The translations under genes and the position numbers were made by a program. From Candidatus Margulisiibacteriota bacterium (GTDB lineage Bacteria; Margulisbacteria; WOR-1; XYC2-FULL-46-14; JAHJBW01): a stretch of 5,883 nt of DNA. Positions 1-5,883 of this stretch are shown here, in pieces. Below the pieces are notes generated by a model. That model was not told the DNA's origin. It made no database searches and was given only the letters and a program-made list of their open reading frames with translations. Where the stretch lies: contig JAHJBW010000069.1 in NCBI GenBank assembly GCA_018813405.1, forward strand, positions 1-5,883, given 5' to 3'. Numbering within the stretch: the stretch's first letter is position 1; each line of letters starts with the position of its first letter.

Positions 1-19
1 ATAGAATCCATTCTTGGGC

Positions 20-25
20 AGGAAA
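20..25 (+). promoter_or_regulatory. Ribosome binding site choosing the start of the large helical protein
   Basis: An AGGAAA purine run lies 5 bases before the ATG at 31. It touches the other candidate ATG at 25, leaving no spacing for that codon. This favours 31 as the real start. The reading frame is open to the left edge of the window, so a start further upstream cannot be strictly excluded. A TAG at 2-4 in another frame could be the end of an upstream gene, but too little is visible to say. Confidence 0.55.
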
Positions 26-30
26 TGATA

Positions 31-3000
31 ATGTTCAATGCCCTTACCTCTAACCTTCAGGAAATAAGCCAGGCCCACAACTGGGAAAGACAGCAGGAAC
101 AGGCTTTAAAGGAAGCCCGCATAAAATTTGGTTTCAACATGCTCTTTGCCGTGGCTTCATCCCTCCTTGGCGGCATGCTGGGTGGTGCGGCTGGCGCCTT
201 GACCGGATGGGCCATTGGCCAGGCGGTGGGTTCTGCCGTTGCCGAATACCTGTGCGCCAAAGGCGCTTTTGGCGGCGGTTCCTATGACATGCAGGAATAT
301 GATCCCGCCAACTATAATCCTGTGAAGGACATGCAAAAGCTTAAATCTAAATCTATCAAGAAGATCGCCGAAAGCATGGCCAGATCAGAGCTTGAGATAT
401 ATAAGGACCTGCTCAAGAACGGCATTTGCTCCAGCGGCGACGGTTACTGGGGCATTGATTCAAAGGCGGTCGGCCAGCTCCAGAGAAGGCTTGAAAAATT
501 ATTGAATGCTTTCACCAACATTGTTTGCCTCAGGGAAATGAAAGAGCGCATGAAAGATGCCATCAACAACGCTTTTGGCAAGACCACCGAAAGGTCGATC
601 TCCGATCTTAATCTGGTCCAGGCGCACATCCAAACAAGCCTTGAAGTGTTTACGCAAATAAAATCCCTGCTCAATGAACAGATAACTGTCCACAACAGGA
701 TACGCGACGCGGAAAAACGCTTCACCATGGCGCAAATACAGATGGGTATCACAGCTGGTCTTAGCGCCTCGGCCTATTTTACATCTGCCTTTACGTCCAT
801 TACAAATGGCGTTATAGCTTCTGCGCAGATTGTTGGCAACATTCTTTCGATAACCAGCTCTGCCATGAGCCTTGTCAACGGTGTCGTGAACGCCGTTTTT
901 ATGGGCATTTCTGCTTACAGCGGCTACGGCGAGCTTGGTAGGTATGTGGACAAAGTTGACGAAGCGCGTAAGGCGGGTAGCGCGGAAAAAGAAGAAAAAT
1001 CCAAAGATGTGGAGATCATGAGAAAGCTTGATGCCATGGAAGCGCAGGTCTATTTTGACGGCGGCGTTATCGAGGAAATAGGCGGCGGCAGATGGGGCAT
1101 TAACACCGCAATATTCAGCGAGTTCTCTGACAGGCTTGAAGCAATAACCAACACCAGGGATGGCATCATCGAGTCCAAAAAGATACTTCAAGAAATAAGG
1201 GCTGTACTTGCCAGGGTAATGGGTCAGGCAGGCCCTTCTGTGTCTATGACGGCGGCTGATCTGGTGAGCCGCACTTCTCTGGCCGTTGCCCAGCAGATAC
1301 TCGAGGCCCAGTTCGAAATGATGCAGACCATAACCCAGCGTCACAATGCCATGACATCTGCTCAGCTGCAGATGATCAAATCCATAATAAACAGCGCCAT
1401 TGCTGCGGTACAGCTGGTCATGGACATTTGCAAGGCAGTGGATGGGGCCAAGATGAAAGACATACAAAAAGCTATGGCCAGGGACATGGCGGCAAATCCT
1501 GGTACCCAGCCTGGTGAGTCTTCCATCAAGGAATTAAAACAGCTACAGGCCCAGAATATTGCGCTTTCCTTCAGCCAGCTTGGCGTCAAGGCCTTTTCGA
1601 TCGTTACCAACATGACGATCACCTATATTTTTGACGCCATTGAGGAAGAGTCCAGCGAAAAGCCTTCGGAAGGAAAGGTTTCCAAAGAAAAAGAAAAGGC
1701 GGATTCAAAGGGTGGAGATGCTGAATTGGGCGCTTCTCTTGATAAGCTAAGCTCATCCACCAATGCCTTAAGGAGCGCCACCGGAAGGATATCACTCGAT
1801 ATCCAGAACGTTGAGCTGGCGGCCCAGGCCGCGGGTGATCTGGTACAGGGTCTGGGAGAGCTGGTCAGGTTTGCGGCCGATGTCACCCGCCAGATAAGGA
1901 TGACCCAGAATCAACTTGACAGGACCTCTACCATGGTCGAAAGGTCAAAGGAAATGGAAAAGGTCGCCAGGCAAAGGACCGAATTTGAGGAGTCGTTCAG
2001 TAAGCTTGAGAAAGAAAAAGAAAAACTGGTGACTGTCATGGCTTCTGCCAGGGATCTGCCGGCTCAGGAAAGCGCGGCCGTTATAAGAGAAGCAGTTCAA
2101 TCTACTGTCAACAAGGCGCAGGAGCTGGTTTCTAATATGCAGACCCTGCAGGAGACCGTTTCCCGCGTGTCGGAAAGAACAGAGGTCCCTGCCATGCGGC
2201 CCGAAGTGACCATTGAGCAGCTTCAGGAACAGTTAAAGAAGCTCCAGGCTTTACCAGTTGCTCAGGGCAATGTTCAGCAGGTCGCTCAGGAGGCGGTAAA
2301 GATAGTCAACGAAATGCAGCGCTCGGTCTCTTCGGCGCAAGTGCTCTCACAGCTTGCCGAAGCACAGATAGAGCCTTCCAGGGTGGAGCAGATACAGGCC
2401 CAGAAAACCGCGCAGATACAGAAGGTGATCGAGCAGGCTTCGGGTAATAAAGAGCTTTCAAAGCTCAACCCAGAAGAGCTGCAGGACCTTTATGAAAAGC
2501 TGTACAAAGAAGAGTTCCTGCCGGAAAGGGACAGCCTGCAGGAAATAGTAAGGGACAGGAACACGGCGCTTAAAAAAGTAAGGGACGCGGTTGATCCTAA
2601 GGAAAGGTCCGAGGCTTCTGCCGAGCTTGACCAGTTAAGGAGTCAGGAAGGCGTTGTCAGACAGCGTATTCGGGCCTTCAACCAGGCGGTTGCAAAGATC
2701 AATAATGCTTATAAGGCTCAGACGGGAAAAGACCTTGAGCCTGTTGTGATCGCTGAAAAAGCTGCTCCGTCAGAAGCGCCCAGAAAGCCTGAAAATGCTT
2801 CCAAACCAGCAGAGCAGGCAAAAGAACAGTTCAAAACCCTGCTGGAAACCGTGTACAGGCCCAACCAGAAAGTGGTGGAAGGTGCTCAAAAGCTGCTGTC
2901 CTCGATCACACAGCACAAGGGCGAGCCTGCTATTGATGTGAACAAAGCTGTAGAAAGCATAAATATCCTTTTAGAGGGCAATATCTCTGAAGAGACCAGG

Positions 3001-3483
3001 ATACAGCTTGAACAAATAAAAGAGCTTCTTACAAACGACAAGATCGAAGAGGCTTTTAACAAATTCAGCGAGATCAAACCTCAGCTTGGCAGTGAAGTTG
3101 CCATTGCCCGCGGCAACATCAGCGCTTTCAAGGCCAAAGCCAAGGAAATATTGCCAGGATCAAGCGAACTGATCGACAGGGATCCTGAAGCAGTGCTTAA
3201 AAGCCTGCAGTCAAAGAACGACGAAAAAACGAAAGAAGTCAGGGCTGAGATATCCGAAAGTTTGAAGGCTACACCTACAAAACATGATGTGCAGGCGAAT
3301 GCTGCTCAGGTGGCCGCCGCTTCTAAACGCGACGAAGAAAAAGAGCTGAGCAAAAAAGACCTTGACGAATGGATGGAATTTGCGGTACAAATAGTTGATT
3401 CCGCTGCCAGCGATGTCAAGAAAATTGGCTTACTGCAAAAACAGCTTGACGAGCAGCGTAACAAAGAGCTGGTAAATGCCTGA
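31..3483 (+). CDS. Very large helical protein with glycine-zipper and hydrophobic segments plus a long coiled-coil tail; function unknown
   Basis: I do not recognise the family. Counting from the ATG at 25 (the likelier start, 31, is residue 3), there is no signal peptide. Residues 35-77 form a hydrophobic glycine-rich zipper (LLGGMLGGAAGALTG region). Further hydrophobic stretches lie near 241-300, 451-470 and 511-538. All four follow a similar Ala-Gln/Arg-Ile-like motif (EARIKF, MAQIQM, SAQLQM, QAQNIA). Residues 140-240 and 355-450 look like diverged copies of one helical unit starting at WGI. From about 545 to the end the protein is Lys/Glu/Gln-rich, mostly predicted helix and coiled coil, broken by short Pro-containing linkers near 722-745 and 911-930. 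Seen: amphipathic and hydrophobic helices with long charged helices. Inferred: it could insert into or tether to a membrane, as type III translocators or alpha pore-formers do, but no diagnostic motif supports either. Its last codons overlap the next gene by 8 bases, so the two are probably co-translated. No promoter is visible within the window. Confidence 0.9.
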   Translation: MFNALTSNLQEISQAHNWERQQEQALKEARIKFGFNMLFAVASSLLGGMLGGAAGALTGWAIGQAVGSAVAEYLCAKGAFGGGSYDMQEYDPANYNPVKDMQKLKSKSIKKIAESMARSELEIYKDLLKNGICSSGDGYWGIDSKAVGQLQRRLEKLLNAFTNIVCLREMKERMKDAINNAFGKTTERSISDLNLVQAHIQTSLEVFTQIKSLLNEQITVHNRIRDAEKRFTMAQIQMGITAGLSASAYFTSAFTSITNGVIASAQIVGNILSITSSAMSLVNGVVNAVFMGISAYSGYGELGRYVDKVDEARKAGSAEKEEKSKDVEIMRKLDAMEAQVYFDGGVIEEIGGGRWGINTAIFSEFSDRLEAITNTRDGIIESKKILQEIRAVLARVMGQAGPSVSMTAADLVSRTSLAVAQQILEAQFEMMQTITQRHNAMTSAQLQMIKSIINSAIAAVQLVMDICKAVDGAKMKDIQKAMARDMAANPGTQPGESSIKELKQLQAQNIALSFSQLGVKAFSIVTNMTITYIFDAIEEESSEKPSEGKVSKEKEKADSKGGDAELGASLDKLSSSTNALRSATGRISLDIQNVELAAQAAGDLVQGLGELVRFAADVTRQIRMTQNQLDRTSTMVERSKEMEKVARQRTEFEESFSKLEKEKEKLVTVMASARDLPAQESAAVIREAVQSTVNKAQELVSNMQTLQETVSRVSERTEVPAMRPEVTIEQLQEQLKKLQALPVAQGNVQQVAQEAVKIVNEMQRSVSSAQVLSQLAEAQIEPSRVEQIQAQKTAQIQKVIEQASGNKELSKLNPEELQDLYEKLYKEEFLPERDSLQEIVRDRNTALKKVRDAVDPKERSEASAELDQLRSQEGVVRQRIRAFNQAVAKINNAYKAQTGKDLEPVVIAEKAAPSEAPRKPENASKPAEQAKEQFKTLLETVYRPNQKVVEGAQKLLSSITQHKGEPAIDVNKAVESINILLEGNISEETRIQLEQIKELLTNDKIEEAFNKFSEIKPQLGSEVAIARGNISAFKAKAKEILPGSSELIDRDPEAVLKSLQSKNDEKTKEVRAEISESLKATPTKHDVQANAAQVAAASKRDEEKELSKKDLDEWMEFAVQIVDSAASDVKKIGLLQKQLDEQRNKELVNA
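127..255 (+). other. Glycine-zipper hydrophobic segment in the large helical protein
   Basis: This codes for residues 35-77, an uncharged Ala/Gly-rich stretch with repeated small-xxx-small spacing (GGMLGGAAGALTGWAIGQAV). Such zippers are known to pack membrane helices closely or to drive oligomerisation. A charged amphipathic helix (residues 17-34) precedes it, not a cleavable signal sequence. The length is enough for a helical hairpin across a membrane. The membrane role is inferred. Confidence 0.6.
442..744 (+). repeat. Internal protein repeat, copy 1 (WGI unit)
   Basis: Residues 140-240 begin with G-Y-WGI and continue RLE (10 residues later) to AFG at 185, then a helical stretch ending AQIQM just before a hydrophobic segment. 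Aligned with copy 2 without gaps over 44 residues (142-185 against 357-400), about 9 positions are identical, including WGI, RLE, N, I and the last G. The similarity is weak but ordered, and both copies precede a hydrophobic segment. It looks like an old duplication. Confidence 0.5.
1087..1374 (+). repeat. Internal protein repeat, copy 2 (WGI unit)
   Basis: Residues 355-450 repeat the layout of copy 1: G-R-WGI, then RLE after 10 residues, then VMG, and a helical region ending AQLQM before the next hydrophobic stretch. The copy is about 5 residues shorter in its second half. No DNA-level identity is obvious, so the duplication is ancient or convergent. Confidence 0.5.
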
Positions 3484-4063
3484 CAATCTTCAGCAAAAGC
3501 TTGACGATCTGAACAAGAAATTAGCCTCTCGTGTAAAAGAGGCTAAAATGCTTTTTGAGGGGCTTCAGCAAAAGAAAAGCGAGGTCGAGAACCTTTTCCT
3601 CGGCAAGGATAAATACAGGGACAAACCCGATATTGCCGCCCAGATGGCCGGATTGATCAAAGAAAAAAAGGCTGAGATAGAAAAGATAATGGCCAGGTTG
3701 AAAAAGATAGGTCAGGAGGGGGCTCTGGTCAAAAAGAAAATGGACGAGATCTATCATGAAATGCGGGAGATGGGAAAAAAGTCCAAAGTGATCGAGGCCC
3801 TCAAAGCCGCCAAACCTTTCAATATTGAAAATATGCTCAAAAAGGCCGAAAAACAGCAAGAAATACTAAAAGAGTGGCAAACCAAAGATAAAACTGGTCC
3901 ACAGCCTGAGCCTATGCCTAAGCCTGCCCCGAGCTCCGCCGAGGGGTCTGCGCCTTCTTCTAAAAAGACTACGCTCCGCGACAAAGCCATGCAAGAACAA
4001 AAAGCCCAGCAGGAATTCCTCAGGAAAATGTCAAAGGGAAAGCGCGATTTTGGGGCGGCCTGA
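3476..4063 (+). CDS. Small charged coiled-coil protein co-translated with the large helical protein; function unknown
   Basis: A 195-residue protein with no signal peptide and no membrane segment. Residues 1-45 (LQQKLDDLNKKLASRV) and 55-135 are Lys/Glu-rich with heptad-like leucine, methionine and isoleucine spacing, consistent with a helical coiled coil. Residues 141-160 form a Pro-rich linker (PQPEPMPKPAP). Residues 163-195 form a basic helix ending KRDFGAA. The ATG overlaps the last 8 bases of the upstream gene (ATGCCTGA). Only a weak GAG stands 7 bases before it, so translation is probably coupled to the upstream gene. Inferred: it is a binding partner or chaperone of the large protein, since the N-terminal heptads resemble the final helix of that protein in character. 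I recognise no family. The stop abuts the stop of the convergent gene. Confidence 0.85.
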   Translation: MPDNLQQKLDDLNKKLASRVKEAKMLFEGLQQKKSEVENLFLGKDKYRDKPDIAAQMAGLIKEKKAEIEKIMARLKKIGQEGALVKKKMDEIYHEMREMGKKSKVIEALKAAKPFNIENMLKKAEKQQEILKEWQTKDKTGPQPEPMPKPAPSSAEGSAPSSKKTTLRDKAMQEQKAQQEFLRKMSKGKRDFGAA

Positions 4064-4067
4064 TCAG
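4060..4067. other. Back-to-back stop codons of convergent genes in an 8-bp palindrome
   Basis: The sequence CTGATCAG contains the + strand stop TGA (4061-4063) directly followed by TCA (4064-4066), the stop of the - strand frame. There is no intergenic base between them. The palindrome has no loop and no following T-run, so it is not a rho-independent terminator. I saw no convincing terminator hairpin in the adjoining 3' ends, so transcription of the two units may run into each other or end by another mechanism. Confidence 0.8.
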
Positions 4068-4252
4068 CGGTTGGTCACTGTGAACTTGAATTTACCCAGT
4101 ATCTGTTTGTCATTTGATGAGACCACAACCCCCGCATATACACCATAGGCAAGCTGTTCTCCAAGCATTGAAAGTGCGTTCCAGCGCACGCGATTATATC
4201 CGCGATGTCCGCCTTCCTGCCCCGAACTGATCACAAATCGTTTTACATTCGA
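4064..4252 (-). pseudogene. In-frame remainder of the FlgD-Ig-like C-terminal module beyond the TGA
   Basis: Directly after the TGA at 4253-4255 the same frame continues for 62 codons to a second TGA at 4064-4066. It reads SNVKRFVISSGQEGG, then RVRWNALSMLGEQLAYGVYA, and ends KFKFTVTNR. These match the known end of FlgD-Ig/T9SS-like C-terminal modules: xxxG-x-V-x-L, W-[ND]-G/A, G-x-x-LAxGVY, then K[FL]x[FV] near the terminus. There is no plausible independent start. I therefore read it as the natural C-terminus of the upstream frame, lost from the product unless the TGA is an error or is read through. Confidence 0.85.
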
Positions 4253-4255
4253 TCA
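4253..4255 (-). other. In-frame TGA interrupting a conserved domain
   Basis: The codon context is ATT TCA TGA TCG AAT. In the family the short motif IYDxxGxxV has glycine at this position (here YVMDIS-x-SNVKRF). One base change, GGA to TGA, would explain it. There is no other in-frame TGA in the 542 visible codons, and all three genes terminate in TGA, which argues against a recoded genetic code. Confidence 0.8.
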
Positions 4256-5883
4256 TGAAATATCCATAACGTATATTTCTATGTTGGCATCCTCGAGTAA
4301 TTCATAGCCAATATCGAGATAAGTGTGTTCTCCCGGGAAGTATGGATTAGGATAGACGACCACCGGGCCTTGGAGACGGGCACCCGACACCTCAACTTCA
4401 AAACGGTCGATGATCTCTACGCCATCCAGGCTGTTGGCGCTTATTAGGAAAGTATGGGCGCCTTCAGGTATGGGGTCTGTCAGCCTTATCTCAAAGGATA
4501 TTCTAGTTGAGGTCCCTGTGTCTCTCGATGAGGTGGAAAGCGTGCTGAAGCTTTCGATGGGATGTTCCGTCCTGGCGCCATTGTATTCGTCGATCAGGGT
4601 CAGGGTCCCTATATCTATACCGCTGCTGGCTTCAATATTGCCCGATATTACCGGCCTCTGGCTAACATATATCTTGCGGTCAGAAGAGTAGGGCACACTA
4701 TTTATGGTTACATTGCTGATCCCGACACTTCCTTCTACCGTTATGAAGATCGTTTCGGATACGGATTCTGTCCCATCGGATACCATGAAGTAAACCTCAT
4801 ATTCACCAGCTGATCCAAAGACAGGTGTCCAGTTGAAAGAGTGCGAAGAAGTGTCAAATGTAGCGCCTTCCGGCAGGCTATCCGCAGAGAATTCCAGCTT
4901 ATCTCCATTGGGGTCAGTGGCAGTTATTAAGAAAGAAAGTGCAAAGCCTTCTTTTACCGTTTGGCTGCCAATTGGAGTGATGATTGGCGGTATATTTTCC
5001 GAAGGGGGTAATGCTGGCTCCGGTGTTGGAGCTGGCTCTGGTTCAACTTCTGGCGCTGGTTCCGGTGTTGGTTCCGGCTCTGGTTCTGGGGTTGTGGGCT
5101 CTTCAACTTCTGGAGCTGTTTCGGGCGGTATTGCGGCTGCATTTATTACAATGGTTTCAGAATCACTTAGACTTCCATCGGAAACGGCGAAACTAACAAA
5201 ATATGAGCCGGCCTGACCGATGTCCGGCATCCAGGAAAAGGACCTTGTAGAAGAGTTGAATGTCGCGCCATCTGGCAATCCAACTGCCGTGTAGGTTAAA
5301 GGATCGTTGTCTGGGTCAGTGGCAGATATGGTAAAACTGAGCGTCTCGTTTTCGTTAACAGTGCGATTGCCTACAGGATCAAGTGTCGGTGCCCGGTTGG
5401 GAGCAGCGGTGACAGTAACAACAAACGCTTGATCAGTAGAGCTTGATCCGTCGCTGACCCTCAAGGTGACGCTGAACGACCCTGCAGATGATGGCGTTCC
5501 GGAAAGCACTCTTGTTGCTGCATTAAAAGAGAGCCAGGAAGGCAGGGTTGGCGCAGAGTAGGTCAGGGTATTGCCGTCAGGATCAGAGGCGCTGGCGGTA
5601 TAGGAATATGCCATGCCGACCGTGGCCGCAGTTACCGGAGTAGAGGTGAAAGAAGGCGCCCTGTTGACATTATTGACAGTAATGGTGATGGATTCAGAGT
5701 CGGTCAAACTTCCGTCGGAAACGGTGAAGGTAATGTTGTTGTAAGTGCCAGATTGATCATAGGTAGGCGTCCAGGAAAAAGTTCTGGTAGAAGCGTTGAA
5801 GCTTGCTCCAGACGGGAGATTGGAGGCGGAATAGCTTAAAGGGTTGTTGTCAGGGTCTGTGGCAGAGATAACAAAGCTAAGCG
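4253..5883 (-). CDS. Surface/secreted cadherin- and Ig-repeat protein, 5' end outside the window, C-terminus cut by in-frame TGA
   Basis: The frame is open from the right edge to a TGA at 4253-4255 (542 codons visible). A TTG at 5705-5707 could be called a start, but it lies inside the repeat phrase SDGSLTDSE, and good repeat sequence continues upstream of it. From N to C: three cadherin-like/putative-Ig repeats (first one partial), each with ATDPD or ASDPDG, a LPxGATF-like strand, W-P or G-T-P, and VSDGS; a Pro/Glu linker; a fourth repeat; an Ig-like segment of about 120 residues; and the start of a FlgD-Ig-like C-terminal module (VVYPNPYFPGEH, then IEIYVMDIS). Such DPD/DxD-rich repeats are known from calcium-binding extracellular adhesins and carbohydrate-binding proteins. 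The FlgD-Ig/T9SS-like end is known from secreted or cell-surface proteins. Export is inferred because the N-terminus is not visible. The C-terminal module is interrupted; its remainder lies in 4064-4252. Confidence 0.9.
   Translation of the reverse strand, partial: LSFVISATDPDNNPLSYSASNLPSGASFNASTRTFSWTPTYDQSGTYNNITFTVSDGSLTDSESITITVNNVNRAPSFTSTPVTAATVGMAYSYTASASDPDGNTLTYSAPTLPSWLSFNAATRVLSGTPSSAGSFSVTLRVSDGSSSTDQAFVVTVTAAPNRAPTLDPVGNRTVNENETLSFTISATDPDNDPLTYTAVGLPDGATFNSSTRSFSWMPDIGQAGSYFVSFAVSDGSLSDSETIVINAAAIPPETAPEVEEPTTPEPEPEPTPEPAPEVEPEPAPTPEPALPPSENIPPIITPIGSQTVKEGFALSFLITATDPNGDKLEFSADSLPEGATFDTSSHSFNWTPVFGSAGEYEVYFMVSDGTESVSETIFITVEGSVGISNVTINSVPYSSDRKIYVSQRPVISGNIEASSGIDIGTLTLIDEYNGARTEHPIESFSTLSTSSRDTGTSTRISFEIRLTDPIPEGAHTFLISANSLDGVEIIDRFEVEVSGARLQGPVVVYPNPYFPGEHTYLDIGYELLEDANIEIYVMDIS
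4370..4732 (-). other. Ig-like beta domain before the C-terminal module
   Basis: About 121 residues from SVGISNVTINSVPYSSD to EVEVSGARLQ. The sequence is beta-rich, with RPVISGNIEASSGID and LTDPIPEGAHTFLISANSLDG. The last phrase resembles the 'L.dGxHtfxvxAxDxdG' strand common in bacterial Ig-like domains. It lacks the DPD turn and the VSDG motif of the other repeats, so it is a separate domain. Family assignment is by look only. Confidence 0.55.
4733..4984 (-). repeat. Cadherin-like/Ig repeat 4
   Basis: Begins ITPIGSQTVKEGFALSF, then ATDPNGDKLEFSADSLPEGATF, FNWTPVFGSAGEYEVYFMVSDGTES and ends FITVEG. It is the same type as repeats 1 and 3, set apart by the linker and followed by a different domain. 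Confidence 0.8.
4985..5131 (-). repeat. Pro/Glu-rich low-complexity linker (EP repeats)
   Basis: About 49 residues of PEPEPTPEPAPEVEPEP type separate repeats 3 and 4. At the DNA level it is a run of short imperfect repeats (on the + strand, tggttccggt-like units). Pro/Glu tracts of this kind are usually extended and act as stiff spacers, placing the outer repeats away from the C-terminal part. Slippage can change their length. Confidence 0.85.
5132..5398 (-). repeat. Cadherin-like/Ig repeat 3
   Basis: Begins NRAPTLDPVGNRTVNENETL, then ATDPDNDPLTYTAVGLPDGATF, FSWMPDIGQAGSY and FAVSDGSLSDSETIVI. It has all the strands of repeat 1 and a DPDND turn of the calcium-binding type. It runs straight into the Pro/Glu linker. 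Confidence 0.8.
5399..5662 (-). repeat. Putative-Ig (He_PIG-like) repeat 2
   Basis: Runs from RAPSFTSTPVTAATVG to VVTVTAAP. It has the He_PIG signature: a VG-MAYSYTASASDPDG start, LPSWLSFNAATRVLSGTP, then VSDGSSSTDQAFVVTV. The LSGTP ending distinguishes it from the FSWTP-type repeats 1, 3 and 4, so the array alternates two repeat subtypes. Confidence 0.8.
5663..5883 (-). repeat. Cadherin-like/Ig repeat 1 (partial)
   Basis: Visible from LSFVISATDPDNNPL to ITITVNNVN. It has the ATDPDNN acidic turn, LPSGASFN strand, FSWTP and FTVSDGSLTDSE. It is close to repeat 3 in protein and still recognisably similar in DNA (the segments ending near 5883 and near 5343 align), so these two are probably the most recently related copies. 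The beginning lies outside the window. Confidence 0.8.

Larger units (their letters stand above)
4064..4369 (-). other. FlgD-Ig/T9SS-like C-terminal module, interrupted
   Basis: The module starts GPVVVYPNPYFPGE, then IGYELLEDANIEIYVMDIS, the in-frame TGA, and continues SNVKRFV, RWNA, LAYGVYAG and KFKFTVTNR. With one glycine restored it is a complete module of about 101 residues of normal order and spacing. In related proteins this module sits at the very C-terminus and is often linked to export or surface attachment. Whether that holds here is inferred. Confidence 0.75.

Noticed and set aside
499..1467. 322-codon open frame on the - strand
   Set aside because: It is antisense to the large helical protein and its translation shows no family features. 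It is explained by the codon pattern of the + strand gene.
4012..4021. AGGAATTCCT palindrome as a terminator for the - strand gene
   Set aside because: It has no loop, no extended stem and no T-run, and it lies inside a coding region.
4253..4255. TGA read as glycine by a recoded genetic code (as in Gracilibacteria/SR1)
   Set aside because: The position fits Gly, but all three genes end in TGA at sensible places and no other in-frame TGA occurs in the long visible frames.
4226..4255. TGA as selenocysteine with a SECIS-like hairpin downstream (TGATC...GATCA arms, ATCG/CGAT inner pairing)
   Set aside because: The stem is short and broken, with no typical apical loop. The residue position is a structural glycine in a beta module, not a redox site.
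4833..5216. Gly/Ser/Val-rich open frame on the + strand
   Set aside because: It is the antisense reading of the Pro/Glu linker and neighbouring repeats, so its low complexity is a by-product.
5705..5707. TTG as the start of the cadherin-repeat gene
   Set aside because: It falls in the SDGSLTDSE phrase of repeat 1. The frame and the domain continue upstream to the window edge.

Overview
The window is bacterial DNA of roughly balanced base composition (about half G+C by eye). It carries three protein-coding units and almost no non-coding sequence. I recognise no mobile elements, RNA genes or CRISPR arrays. The organism cannot be named from this sequence. Frequent AGG arginine codons, a large cadherin/Ig-repeat surface protein with a FlgD-like C-terminal module, and a giant coiled-coil protein would suit an uncultivated candidate phylum (for example the Margulisbacteria/WOR-1, Omnitrophota or Elusimicrobiota type). 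That is a low-confidence guess from style only. All three genes end in TGA, so TGA serves as a stop codon here.

Left part, + strand (31-4063): two overlapping genes form an apparent operon. The first encodes a protein of about 1150 residues with no signal peptide. Its N-terminal half carries four hydrophobic stretches, the first a glycine zipper, and a diverged internal duplication anchored on a WGI motif. Its C-terminal half is long, charged and probably coiled coil. The second gene starts inside the last codons of the first (8-bp overlap). It encodes a 195-residue, lysine/glutamate-rich helical protein with a proline-rich linker and a basic tail. I recognise no family for either. The membrane-active helices plus coiled coil and a small co-translated helical partner recall type III translocators or alpha-helical pore formers in general architecture only.

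Right part, - strand (4064 to beyond 5883): the 3' portion of a large, probably secreted or surface-exposed protein. It has four cadherin-like/putative-Ig (He_PIG-like) repeats, the first cut by the window edge. A Pro/Glu linker separates repeats 3 and 4. An Ig-like segment and a FlgD-Ig/T9SS-like C-terminal module follow.

The most striking observation is an in-frame TGA (4253-4255, - strand) inside that C-terminal module. The same frame stays open for another 62 codons that encode the rest of the module (W-N-A, LAYGVYAG, KFKF) and ends at a natural-looking TGA directly abutting the stop of the convergent + strand gene. The TGA sits where this fold normally has glycine, so a single GGA-to-TGA change explains it. 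This is either a real nonsense mutation that removes the end of the protein or an assembly/sequencing error; recoding is less likely. The two convergent genes have no intergenic space: their stop codons are back to back in one TGATCA palindrome.
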